Source: Paenibacillus wulumuqiensis
GTDB taxonomy: Bacteria; Bacillota; Bacilli; Paenibacillales; Paenibacillaceae
Length of the DNA: 64,000 nt
Reading direction: 5' to 3'
Assembly (NCBI RefSeq): GCF_000971965.1
Contig: NZ_LAQP01000001.1
Coordinates: forward strand, 248,001-312,000
A model generated the notes under the pieces. The model was not told the origin of the DNA, made no database searches, and worked only from the letters and a program-made list of their open reading frames with translations. Position numbers and translations under genes: made by a program. Within the stretch, counting starts at the first letter, position 1, and each line of letters starts with the position of its first letter. Of the stretch, positions 50,742 to 59,911 are shown one piece after another.

Positions 50742-53700
50742 ATGAAGCAATGGAAAAAGAAAGTCAGTCTGAGTGCAGCAGCAGTTATGGTTGCCTCGGC
50801 AATCGCTCCCACAGGAGCAGATCTATCCGGGAGTGCCTATGCACAGCAGCTGCAGACAGAAATGTCGGCTGCTCAGGAGGAAACCCGAACATCCACTGTA
50901 CAGACAGTGCCTTCGGCATCTGTTAGCGCCGATACTTATACGCTATCCGCGGTCAGACAGCAGAGTACTGGCAGCAGGGTAACGGCACGGGGATGGATTA
51001 CATACAGGGAAGATACAGGGAGCAATTACAGCAATCTGTATATCCAGGATGGAAGCGCTGGCATCGTTATCCGCGGTCAGAACCTGCCGGGTGAACCGGG
51101 TCAGGAGATCGAGACGACCGGCAAGCTCAGTGAATACCGCAAGCTGCTGCAGATCGAAGCCGCCGCAGCTGATACATATATTCGGGTGCAGGCCCCTCAG
51201 AGCGTATCCGCACATCCGATTACAGCAGCTGATTTGACGGCAGATAACCCTTATGAAGGACAACTCGTCCGGATTCAGCAGGTAACTGTAACCGGGAAAA
51301 GCAGCAATAATTATACCCTTCAGGACAGCAGCGGAAGCTTCACCGTCTACAGCAAGAATCCATGGCTGACCGTAGGACAATCCTATGACTCCATTACTGG
51401 TGTCGTGTCACAGTATAATGACAGCATTCAGCTGATTCCACGATCTATAGAAGATATCGCCAAAGGTACGCCTCCGGTTGTGGAAGCACCGGTGAAGCTG
51501 GCGATTCACGATATTCAGGGCGCCTCCCAGCGTTCTCCTTATGAAGGGCAGGAAGTGCGCGAAGTCGAGGGCATCGTCACCATGGTCAAAGGAAAAACGA
51601 TCTTCTATATGCAGACCGAAGATGCACTGGCCGATCAGGATGAGCGTACCTCGGAAGCGATCATGGTCTACAAATCCGCTCATGGCATGAAAGTAGGCGA
51701 CCGGGTCAGTGTGGACGGAACGGTCAAGGAATACAAGGAGACAGGCTACAGCGACGCTAGTGATCTGACCACTACCGAGATTGCCGCCTCTGCGATCACA
51801 CGTCTGGCCGAGAATCAGTCGCTGCCGCAACCTGTTGTTATTGGCAAGGGGGGCCGGACGATTCCGGGACAGATTGCTTCTCCTCAGGGGCTGGTATCCT
51901 TTGACCCGTCATCCTACAGCATTGATCTGTACGAGAGTCTGGAAGGCATGCGTGTTCAGCTCAATAATGCGAGTATTATTGGACCGTATACGTATGAGAT
52001 TCCGGTGACTGTGGATCGGGAAGAGAGCCGCAGTGTTACACCGGCAGGCGGCCTGGTGATTGCGAATAATCAGTTTAACCCGAATCGTCTGCTGATCGGT
52101 GAGAAGCCCAAGCAGCCGGTAAAAACAGGTGACCGGTTCGATGGTCCACTCTACGGGATTATGAGCTACAGCTACAGCAATTTCAAAGTTTTGCCGGAAA
52201 ACGGCCTGCCACCGATTATCAGCGGTGGATTGAAGCGGGAAGTATCCACGCTGTACAACGGTACCGAACAGCTGACGATCGCTTCCTTTAATGTAGAGAA
52301 CTTCTGGGATGATCCTGCCAACCAGAAGAAGACGGAGCGGATTGCCCGCAATGTCACCGAGAACCTGCATACCCCGGACATTATCGGACTGATGGAAGTG
52401 CAGGATAACAATGGGGAAAAGGATGACGGAACTGCCGATGCCAGCGCAAGCTTTGCCGCGCTGATCCGCGAGATTCAGGAAGCGGGTGGTCCGGAATACC
52501 GGTATACCAGCATCGCTCCGCAAAACAATGAAGACGGCGGAGCTCCGGGTGGTAATATCCGGGTCGGATTCCTGTATAATCCTGCGCGTGTCACACTGGC
52601 CGATGCTCCGGGCGGAGCGGGAGACTCGGTTACTGCTGTCACTTACGGACCGCAGGGATTGACTCATAACCCGGGACGCATCGAGCCGGGCAATGAAGCA
52701 TTTGCCCATTCCCGCAAATCGCTGGCTGCCCAGTTCGTGTTCAACGGTCAGCAGGTGATTGTAGTAGCGAATCATTTCAATTCCAAAGGCGGAGACCAGG
52801 CGCTGTATGGCGCTGCCCAGCCGCCCCAGCGGATCAGCGAAGTGCAGCGTGCCAAGCAGGCAACCTTGCTGAACTCGTTTGTCAAAAATACGCTGGCCCA
52901 GAACAGCAATGCCAATATCGTACTGGTCGGTGACTTTAACGATTATCAATTCTCCAATACGCTGCAGATTCTCAAAGGCAGTGAATTGACGAATATGGTG
53001 GATACCCTGCCTGAGAATGAGCGCTATTCCTATGTGTATGAAGGCAATTCACAGACACTGGATCATATTCTGATGACTACCGGGCTGGCATCTCGTGCCC
53101 AGCTGGATATTGTCCATCTCAATGCCGACTTTATGGAAGCGGATGGACGGGTCAGCGACCATGACCCGCTGCTGACACGGATTGATTTCTCCCGCCACTC
53201 CGATAAGAAAGACGATAAAAACCATTCGGGCCGTATTCCGGGTAATGGCTCAGGCAGTAACGGCAGCTCAGGAACAGGGGGCGGCAGTACCGCACCAGCT
53301 GCTCCGATCTCGCCAGCTCCAGTTTCGATGAATACTCTGCCGACAGCAGAAGCATCATCCACTGATGGCACGGTATCCAGCTGGTCGATGACACCTGCGA
53401 TGAGTCAGGAGACCGGCAGCGGAACGGTTGCAGGATCAGTGCTGAATGCTTCATCAACAGCAGCGATGCTCGCGCAGGCAGGTGAGGCAAGTACGCTTCG
53501 TATCCGTATCCAGCCAGCACAGACTGCTGATCGGTATCGCCTGGAATGGCAGCCGGAAGCAAGGCAGGCACTAACCGCTCAGAATAATATTAAGCAAATT
53601 GCCATCGCTACTCCGGTCGGCACCTATGAAATACCGGTATCCTGGCTGCAATCGTCCGGTACCGGTCAAGAACGGCTCGTATTGGAAATATCAGCAGCGA

Positions 53701-54554
53701 GTGCAGCCATGCAGCAGGCACGGAATAACGGATATTCGGCACGCGCTGCCGTCGAGTACAGCCTGTATACGCTGGACGGCAATAATGCCAAACAACCGGT
53801 ACAGCAGATGGACCGTTATATTCAGCGTTCCATGCAGGTGGATGGACTTGTCTCCACAGACCGAATCGCAGTCGTACGGATCGAAACGGGATCAGACGGT
53901 GCTGTGACGTACATTCCTGTTCCTTTCACCGTACAGAATGGAGCGGTAACGCTATTCAGTCGAAGCAACAGCACATATGCAGTCATTGATTCGGCTATTC
54001 AGTTGAAAGATCTCGCTGGCCACTGGGCGCAGACAGATATTCAGCAGCTGGCCGATCAGCGTATAGTCACCGGTACAGCGCAGGGCGCTTTCCGTCCGAA
54101 TGCCTCTATTACCCGCGCCGAGATGTCGGCTCTACTGGTAAGGACGCTCGGATTAACGCCTATTGATAACAGCAGCACTACCTTTAACGATGTGAATAGC
54201 TCGGCCTGGTATGCGGATAGCGTAGGTACCGCTGCAGCAGCAGGACTGATCCAGGGAGATGCCAAGGGACAATTTCGCCCGAACGCCACAATAACCCGTG
54301 AAGAGATGGCTGTCCTGCTGGAGAGAGCATTATCCTACTCCGGTATGACAGTCGCCGAGAACATCAACAACCGTCCAACCGACCGTAATCAGGCAGCACA
54401 ATGGGCAAGACCGGCGATCGACCGTCTGAGCGCTTCGGGACTGATTAGCGGCAATGCTGCCGGACAGTTCCAGCCGAAAAAGAAACTGACTCGCGCAGAG
54501 AGTGCAGCCATTCTCAGCCGATTGCTGGATCAGTTGACCGGTTCTGCCAACTGA
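50742..54554 (+). CDS. SLH-anchored extracellular nuclease (ExeM/NucH-like)
   Basis: 1270 residues. A signal peptide (1-35) is followed by OB-fold-like modules (SRVTARGWITYREDTGSNYS, QLVRIQQVTVTGKSSNNYTL and a third at EGQEVREVEGIVTMVKG). The endonuclease/exonuclease/phosphatase domain has LTIASFNVENFWDD, IIGLMEVQDNNGEKDDG, VVANHFNSKGG, VLVGDFNDYQFS and SDHDPLLTRI, all the expected catalytic blocks. A Gly/Ser/Thr-rich linker follows, then three SLH domains at the C-terminus (LKDLAGHWAQTDIQQL; FNDVNSSAWYADSVG; RNQAAQWARPAIDRLSASG), binding pyruvylated wall polymer. It would degrade DNA at the cell surface for phosphate, nucleoside or biofilm turnover. CTGGAGGATTACACGA precedes the ATG. Confidence 0.93.
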   Translation: MKQWKKKVSLSAAAVMVASAIAPTGADLSGSAYAQQLQTEMSAAQEETRTSTVQTVPSASVSADTYTLSAVRQQSTGSRVTARGWITYREDTGSNYSNLYIQDGSAGIVIRGQNLPGEPGQEIETTGKLSEYRKLLQIEAAAADTYIRVQAPQSVSAHPITAADLTADNPYEGQLVRIQQVTVTGKSSNNYTLQDSSGSFTVYSKNPWLTVGQSYDSITGVVSQYNDSIQLIPRSIEDIAKGTPPVVEAPVKLAIHDIQGASQRSPYEGQEVREVEGIVTMVKGKTIFYMQTEDALADQDERTSEAIMVYKSAHGMKVGDRVSVDGTVKEYKETGYSDASDLTTTEIAASAITRLAENQSLPQPVVIGKGGRTIPGQIASPQGLVSFDPSSYSIDLYESLEGMRVQLNNASIIGPYTYEIPVTVDREESRSVTPAGGLVIANNQFNPNRLLIGEKPKQPVKTGDRFDGPLYGIMSYSYSNFKVLPENGLPPIISGGLKREVSTLYNGTEQLTIASFNVENFWDDPANQKKTERIARNVTENLHTPDIIGLMEVQDNNGEKDDGTADASASFAALIREIQEAGGPEYRYTSIAPQNNEDGGAPGGNIRVGFLYNPARVTLADAPGGAGDSVTAVTYGPQGLTHNPGRIEPGNEAFAHSRKSLAAQFVFNGQQVIVVANHFNSKGGDQALYGAAQPPQRISEVQRAKQATLLNSFVKNTLAQNSNANIVLVGDFNDYQFSNTLQILKGSELTNMVDTLPENERYSYVYEGNSQTLDHILMTTGLASRAQLDIVHLNADFMEADGRVSDHDPLLTRIDFSRHSDKKDDKNHSGRIPGNGSGSNGSSGTGGGSTAPAAPISPAPVSMNTLPTAEASSTDGTVSSWSMTPAMSQETGSGTVAGSVLNASSTAAMLAQAGEASTLRIRIQPAQTADRYRLEWQPEARQALTAQNNIKQIAIATPVGTYEIPVSWLQSSGTGQERLVLEISAASAAMQQARNNGYSARAAVEYSLYTLDGNNAKQPVQQMDRYIQRSMQVDGLVSTDRIAVVRIETGSDGAVTYIPVPFTVQNGAVTLFSRSNSTYAVIDSAIQLKDLAGHWAQTDIQQLADQRIVTGTAQGAFRPNASITRAEMSALLVRTLGLTPIDNSSTTFNDVNSSAWYADSVGTAAAAGLIQGDAKGQFRPNATITREEMAVLLERALSYSGMTVAENINNRPTDRNQAAQWARPAIDRLSASGLISGNAAGQFQPKKKLTRAESAAILSRLLDQLTGSAN

Positions 54555-54716
54555 TCCAACACATCATCATAAATATCCTAAGCGGACATGCCATCTAACT
54601 ATCCGCATCGTTATGGAAAAGCTGGATAAGAACATGTCGGCAAGAGTAACAGCCGCCTGTCTGATCCGAGACTTTGCACAAGTAGAGGCAGCATCCAAAC
54701 CAAACCAACCTCATCC

Positions 54717-54764
54717 AAAAGCGCACCTCCCGACCTTGCCAAGGCCTCGGGAAGTGCGCTTTTT
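54717..54764 (+). terminator. Terminator downstream of the nuclease gene
   Basis: AAAAGCGCAC pairs with GTGCGCTTTT with an inner CCCGA/TCGGG stem, then TTTTT. It lies about 160 bases after the stop. Confidence 0.88.
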
Positions 54765-54992
54765 CTATGGCCACCAAAACGGCTGTATGACGTTATATCA
54801 CGCATAAATGATGACAGGTATCATCTTAACCCTTTGCTATATGGCATAATTTGTACATTTCAGCTCTAAAAGTCCACCTCTAGGCGGAGGAAATGCCGAA
54901 AACAATTCATCCTGCAAGCCGATTTGTAGAGCTGGGAATTGTAATAACATGATAGCAGACAGACAATCCTGAATCACGAGGAGAGGATCAGG
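54765..54992. other. Intergenic region before the small acidic ORF
   Basis: No supported gene. It ends with GAGGAGAGGATCAGG, a plausible ribosome binding site for the small ORF at 54993. Confidence 0.4.
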
Positions 54993-55226
54993 TTGAAATG
55001 TATGGATGATACCGATTACGCAAGTGATAACGACCAACTCAGGCCCACCGCCCAGTGCTGCTTTTATATCGAATCATTGTCTCTCGTATGGGCTACCGAG
55101 ATTGACCCAGGGGTAGATCCGATAGAACCGTTCACTACCACTGCCGAATCCGCAGAGGAACAGCAGCAGGTGGAAGAGGAACTCGAATATCTGAATTCAT
55201 GGGAGCGTATGCTGGAATTCATATAA
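54993..55226 (+). CDS. Small acidic protein, hypothetical
   Basis: 77 residues if the TTG at 54993 is used (after GGAGAGGATCAGG), or 74 from the ATG at 55002. Acidic, with a run of Glu/Gln (AEEQQQVEEELEYLNSWERM) that should be helical. No homologue, signal peptide or membrane segment that I can recognise. The ribosome binding site and composition favour a real gene, but the evidence is thin. Confidence 0.4.
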   Translation: MKCMDDTDYASDNDQLRPTAQCCFYIESLSLVWATEIDPGVDPIEPFTTTAESAEEQQQVEEELEYLNSWERMLEFI

Positions 55227-55340
55227 ACGACGTTTTCCTGAAGATTAACATGCTTGAAAGGCTTCAATACAAAGGAGCCGCTATGATTCCGGAAAAATGA
55301 CCATAATTGGCAAAAACAGTGAAGGCAGGCTGGAAGGGTT

Positions 55341-55391
55341 GTAAACATGACACTCCAACGATACTGCTCAATGACTCTATGTCATGTTTAC
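55341..55391. repeat. Inverted repeat upstream of paralogue B
   Basis: GTAAACATGACA and TGTCATGTTTAC, 12-base perfect arms, 27-base centre, ending about 90 bases before the ATG at 55483. The arms look like operator half-sites. The centre is long for a hairpin and no T-run follows. Confidence 0.6.
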
Positions 55392-55482
55392 ATAATTTTA
55401 GTTACGTATACAGATGCGAATTACTCATTACCCTATTCTATTTATTTATAAAATACAAAACCAATTCAGAGGAGGAATTATA

Positions 55483-55851
55483 ATGGGATTCAATCTGCAT
55501 AATCTAAAAGGTCTGTTTGATACGAAGGGTAAAAGTACAATGACTACAGGCGGAAATGGAATTATGGACATGCTGAACAAGTTGCCGCTGGATAAGATCA
55601 TCCAGAAACTGCCACTGGAAAAGCTGCTGACTCCGGAATTTATGCAAAAATATACATCGTTTAAATCCGTGGGCGAAATGCTGCAAAAAATGGGGCTTGG
55701 CTCCAATAACGATTCCGCCAATCAGGTGATGCTCGTACCAAAGGATAAAATGGACAATCAGCTGAGCCAGAACACCCAGTTCAGTTCGCTCCAGCAGATG
55801 CTGCAAAAAGCCGCAGAATTCTACGCTTCCCGCAAAGCCGGCAGCAAATAA
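55483..55851 (+). CDS. Small conserved protein, paralogue B
   Basis: 122 residues, clearly related to the protein at 49134. It shares MGFNLxxLKGL, the tandem LPLDKIIQKLPLEKLLTPEF, the block MQKYTSFKSVGEMLQKMGLG, and the C-terminal QNTQFSSLQQMLQKAAEFYA. The N-terminal linker and the MLVPKDKMDNQ part differ. GGAGGAATTATA precedes the ATG; the frame from 55414 has no site. Family and function unknown. The pair lies 6 kb apart with unrelated genes between, so it is an old duplication rather than a fresh one. Confidence 0.85.
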   Translation: MGFNLHNLKGLFDTKGKSTMTTGGNGIMDMLNKLPLDKIIQKLPLEKLLTPEFMQKYTSFKSVGEMLQKMGLGSNNDSANQVMLVPKDKMDNQLSQNTQFSSLQQMLQKAAEFYASRKAGSK

Positions 55852-56313
55852 ATGTCTGTGGATGGTTGCAAAGCGAACTTTTCAACTTGAAAAGGGAGTA
55901 AAGCAATTAAAGGAAATCATATATATTCTGTCCATTAGTTAACATATATTTAATTATGTAAACTAAAGTAAGAGAATATAATTTATTGTTCACAACTAGC
56001 CTCCAAATATTGGCATCATTTCTCCAGCTATTCTTATAAAGCAGGTTAATTAAAAGAACCAAAAAGCTTTACACTATTTCACCAGTAACTGGCGAAAAGT
56101 GTGAAGCTTTTTTTATGTATAATTTGGCGGAAATTCTTTTAACAGCATGATTGAAAAGCATTCCTGACTGTCTGGGTACTGCTAAATAGCTTTGGTCTCC
56201 TTTTGCACAAAACAACTGTAATTATATGGTTATAAGAGCGTTTTCATGGGTAATAATCGGAGCGTAACCGTACAAAGCATGTCACATACCAACTTGTAAA
56301 GGCAGGGTTCCCA
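55852..56313. other. Intergenic region before the cyanophycin cluster
   Basis: About 460 bases, AT-rich, no coding frame that I can support. It holds the terminator at 56062-56114 and must contain the promoter of the cyanophycin operon, which I cannot fix. Confidence 0.45.
56062..56114 (+). terminator. Terminator downstream of paralogue B
   Basis: AAAAGCTTTACAC pairs with GTGTGAAGCTTTT (one G-T pair), followed by TTTTT. An inner CCAGT/ACTGG stem strengthens it. Confidence 0.85.
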
Positions 56314-57123
56314 GTGAAAGGTGATTTGTTGATTGTAGGCGGTAAAGAGGATAAGACAGGTGCCAAGGAAATTCTTCAACGGTTTGTGGAAATGGCCGGC
56401 GGTCAGCAGGCAGTGATCGGTATTCTGACAACGGCGACTCAATATCCCCAAGAGCTTGGCGAGGAATATAGCGAGCTGTTCCAGTCGCTGGGCTGTGATA
56501 AAACGATAGTATTTCATCTGAATAGCCGCGAAAGTGCGGAGCGTGATAGTCTGACCGGGCAGCTCCAGAAGTGTACCGGCTTGTTCATCACAGGCGGCGA
56601 CCAGGTGCGGCTCACCAGTATTCTCGGAGGGACGCTTTTCTATGAGCAGCTGCGTCATCGTTGGGGTCATGAAGGAATGCCGATTGGAGGTACCAGTGCA
56701 GGCGCTGCAGTCATGAGCTGTCATATGATTATGGCGGCTACCGAGACGGATGATGAGTATATCGTGGAGATGGGGGCAGGCTTCTGCTTTGTGGAAGATG
56801 TGATCATCGATCAGCACTTTTCCCAGCGTGCGAGGTTTGGACGCCTGATGACAGCGATTGCCCATAACCCGCAGGTCATGGGGATTGGTATTGATGAGAA
56901 TACCGCTATTGAAGTTACAGATGATGGTGGATGTTTTACCGTACTCGGAGAGCACTCCGTCACGGTATTCGACGGCAGAAAGCTGGATTTCGTAGATACG
57001 ACGAATCATGGAGACAACCAGAATATCACGCTCTCCGGGGTTCGTCTGCACTCGCTGGCAGCCGGCTATACCTTTGATCTCAAAAACCGCAAATTGATTA
57101 CTACCTTCCTGGAGGAGGAATAG
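56314..57123 (+). CDS. cphB: Cyanophycinase
   Basis: 269 residues, serine peptidase family S51. The nucleophile elbow is GGTSAGAAVMS (Ser128) and the fold's start is LLIVGGKEDK. TGGDQVRLTSIL is also typical. Intracellular cyanophycinases cut the poly-Asp backbone of cyanophycin to beta-Asp-Arg dipeptides; no signal peptide is present. A GTG start with a weak AGGG upstream is the best choice. The synthetase gene follows at 4 bases, so the organism both makes and uses the polymer. Confidence 0.9.
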   Translation: MKGDLLIVGGKEDKTGAKEILQRFVEMAGGQQAVIGILTTATQYPQELGEEYSELFQSLGCDKTIVFHLNSRESAERDSLTGQLQKCTGLFITGGDQVRLTSILGGTLFYEQLRHRWGHEGMPIGGTSAGAAVMSCHMIMAATETDDEYIVEMGAGFCFVEDVIIDQHFSQRARFGRLMTAIAHNPQVMGIGIDENTAIEVTDDGGCFTVLGEHSVTVFDGRKLDFVDTTNHGDNQNITLSGVRLHSLAAGYTFDLKNRKLITTFLEEE

Positions 57124-57127
57124 CATC

Positions 57128-59911
57128 ATGAGTAACTTCATTGAGATTAACAAAATCCGCTATTGGTCGGGTCCCAACCAGTACAACCTCAAACCGACGA
57201 TGTGGGTGGAACTGAATATTGGAGATCTGGAGCATCAGCCATCTCATCAGCTGCCCGGCTTCAATGAAGCGTTGCTCTCCGTCTTGCCATCCCTGCATAC
57301 TCATACCTGCTCACGAGGGTATGAAGGCGGCTTTGTGGAGCGGCTGTATGAAGGCACCTGGATGGGACATATTATTGAACATATCACTTTGGAGATTCAG
57401 CATCTGGCCGGAATCCCGGTTCGGCGTGGCAAGACCATCACCGGCTCCACTCCCGGCATCTACTATGTCACCTTTGATTACCGGGAAAAGGAATCGGGTC
57501 GGACGGCATTCGAGGCAGCCGTTGAGATTGTGGAAGCAATTCTGGCAGGGAAGACAGACATTCATGCCGAGCCGCACATCAGCCGGGTATCCGAGCTGTA
57601 TTTTAACAACAAGCTGGGCCCAAGTACGGAAGCGATCTATAATGCGGCTGTAGCGCGCCGTATTCCTGTTGAACGGATCGGGACAGACAGTACTCTTCGT
57701 CTCGGGACAGGAATCCGCCAGAAAAGCGTACAGGCTACCGTAACCAGCCAGACCTCCTATCTGGCTGTAGAGAACAGCTGTGATAAGGAAATGACCAAGC
57801 ATCTGCTGGAAGCTGCCGGTCTGCCGGTTCCACAGGGAACAGTGATCAGTACCCGCTCGGAACTGGTCAAAGCTGTTATGAATCTGGGATTCCCGCTGGT
57901 ACTGAAGCCCGCAAACGGGCGTCAGGGACAAGGCGTGATGACCAATTTGCACTCCATACTTCAGCTGGAGCAGGCGTACAACTTCGTGTCCCGGGAATTT
58001 CCGGAATATACGGAGTATATTGTGGAGCGCTATTTTACCGGCAATGACTACCGATTTACCGTAGTTGGCGGCAAGCTGGTCGCTGCCAGTCTGCGTCAGC
58101 CGCCTGCGGTAACCGGTGATGGAGTATCCACTATTCGTCAGCTGATTGCGATCGAGAATACCAATCCGCTGCGCGGTTCAGGACATGAGAAGCCGATGAG
58201 CGAGATACCGATCGAACAGGCGGAGTGCTTCCTGAGCCAGGCTTCCATTTCGCTGGATGATGTACTCCCCGCTGGTGAGACACTCTGCGTGATGAGCAGT
58301 GCCAATCTGTCTACAGGCGGCTCGGCAGAAGACATAACCGATCAGGTACATCCTTCGTATGAACGTCTGGCTGTAGAAGCTGCCGACGCGATCGGATTGG
58401 ATGTAGCAGGAGTGGATATTATCACTCCGGATGTCAGTGTGCCTCTGGATAACAATGAAGCCTGTATTCTGGAAGTCAATGCAGCTCCCGGCATACGCAT
58501 GCATCATTATCCTGCCAAAGGCACACCGCGGGATGTAGGTGCTGCCATCGTCGATTATCTGTTCCAGTCCAGAGAGGAGGCGGCTATTCCTCTAATAGCG
58601 GTAACCGGCACAAATGGTAAAACAACCACCGTCCGCATGGTCGCCCATCTGCTCAAGACAACCGGCCAAAAAGTAGGCATGACCTGCTCGGACGGCGTAT
58701 GGGCCGGAGACGAATGCATCGATGAGGGTGATTGCAGCGGTCCGGGAAGCGCCCGCAAAATTCTCACCCGCAAGGACATCGAAGCAGCAGTACTGGAGAC
58801 CGCCCGCGGCGGCATGATGCGTGAAGGGCTGGCGTTCCGGTGGTGCGATATAGGCGTTGTGACGAATGTATCGGAGGATCATCTCGGTCAGGACGGGCTG
58901 GATACAATTGAGGACCTGCGCAAGCTCAAGCGGCTCATTCCCGAAGTGGTACTGCCGGGCGGTGCCTGCATCCTCAATGCGGATGATGAAGGCTGTCTCG
59001 CCATGGGTGATCATACGGATGGACGGGTCGTCTATTTCTCCCTCAATGAACATAATCCTGTCGTACAGGGAACAATCTATGCAGGCGGTGAAGTCTGGTA
59101 TCTGGCCGAAGACGGCAGCATGATGCATGCGGTCGACGGACAGGTGGAACGTTTTGCCGATGCCAGAGAAATACCCGTCACTGTAGGTGGACTGGCCAAG
59201 CATAATATTGCGAACAGTCTGGCTGCACTCGCCGCAGCCCATGCTGCAGGGCTGACGCTGGATCAGTTGCGTGAAGGCATTATGACCTTTTACCCTTCGC
59301 CGGAGCAGAGCCGCGGCCGTTTCAATATTAGCCGTATAGAGGATCGGACACTGATCGCGGATTACGGTCATAATCCGGCCGGTATGACAGCCATCTATGA
59401 CGCAATTGCCGCGATGCCCAAGCATCGTCTGATTACTGTGGTTTCCGCACCCGGGGATCGAACCGATCATTCTATCGTGGAAATGGGGAAAATCATCGGA
59501 CAGCACTCCGATCTGGTCCTTCTGAAGGAAGATCAGGATCTTCGTGAGCGCGCCCCTCTGGAAGCAGCGCATTTGCTGGAAAGGGGCTGCCGTTTATCGG
59601 GAATGCTGCAGGATCGCATGATCATTATTCCAGATGAACGTACAGCCTATCTCCAAGCATGGGAGATCTCGAAGCCGAGGGACCTGATTCTGATGTTCTA
59701 CGACAAGTATGAGAATGTGGAGCAGCTGATCAACAACCTGGAATCATCCGTTTCATCCGCAGCTATCGTGAATATTGTTGCGGAGAATACGGAATCCACT
59801 CCAGCCGCTGCCCAACTGCAGGAGGAAATCGAGACGATCAAGATGACACCAGCTTCCCTGCAGGCATTAACACAATCGGTCCAACCGATAAGAGGACACA
59901 AGCATGGGTGA
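57128..59911 (+). CDS. cphA: Cyanophycin synthetase
   Basis: 927 residues. Residues about 1-160 are the N-terminal domain, with IIEHITLEIQHLAGIPVRRG. An ATP-grasp domain (about 215-480) has VLKPANGRQGQGVMTN and CILEVNAAPGIRMHHYP. A Mur-ligase-like domain begins at the P-loop AVTGTNGKTTTVRMV (about 492) and includes NVSEDHLGQDGLDTIEDL and YGHNPAGMTAIYDA. It adds Asp to the backbone and Arg to the side chain of multi-L-arginyl-poly-L-aspartate using ATP. Both ATP sites are intact, so this is CphA1, not the defective CphA2. It overlaps the asparaginase gene by 8 bases. Confidence 0.95.
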   Translation: MSNFIEINKIRYWSGPNQYNLKPTMWVELNIGDLEHQPSHQLPGFNEALLSVLPSLHTHTCSRGYEGGFVERLYEGTWMGHIIEHITLEIQHLAGIPVRRGKTITGSTPGIYYVTFDYREKESGRTAFEAAVEIVEAILAGKTDIHAEPHISRVSELYFNNKLGPSTEAIYNAAVARRIPVERIGTDSTLRLGTGIRQKSVQATVTSQTSYLAVENSCDKEMTKHLLEAAGLPVPQGTVISTRSELVKAVMNLGFPLVLKPANGRQGQGVMTNLHSILQLEQAYNFVSREFPEYTEYIVERYFTGNDYRFTVVGGKLVAASLRQPPAVTGDGVSTIRQLIAIENTNPLRGSGHEKPMSEIPIEQAECFLSQASISLDDVLPAGETLCVMSSANLSTGGSAEDITDQVHPSYERLAVEAADAIGLDVAGVDIITPDVSVPLDNNEACILEVNAAPGIRMHHYPAKGTPRDVGAAIVDYLFQSREEAAIPLIAVTGTNGKTTTVRMVAHLLKTTGQKVGMTCSDGVWAGDECIDEGDCSGPGSARKILTRKDIEAAVLETARGGMMREGLAFRWCDIGVVTNVSEDHLGQDGLDTIEDLRKLKRLIPEVVLPGGACILNADDEGCLAMGDHTDGRVVYFSLNEHNPVVQGTIYAGGEVWYLAEDGSMMHAVDGQVERFADAREIPVTVGGLAKHNIANSLAALAAAHAAGLTLDQLREGIMTFYPSPEQSRGRFNISRIEDRTLIADYGHNPAGMTAIYDAIAAMPKHRLITVVSAPGDRTDHSIVEMGKIIGQHSDLVLLKEDQDLRERAPLEAAHLLERGCRLSGMLQDRMIIIPDERTAYLQAWEISKPRDLILMFYDKYENVEQLINNLESSVSSAAIVNIVAENTESTPAAAQLQEEIETIKMTPASLQALTQSVQPIRGHKHG

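Noticed and set aside
51909-52949. Long minus-strand frame inside the nuclease gene
   Set aside because: The plus-strand EEP nuclease domain is unmistakable; the antisense frame has no motif and no start site.
58592-59572. Long minus-strand frame inside cphA
   Set aside because: It opposes the Mur-ligase-like domain of an intact cyanophycin synthetase and lacks a ribosome binding site.
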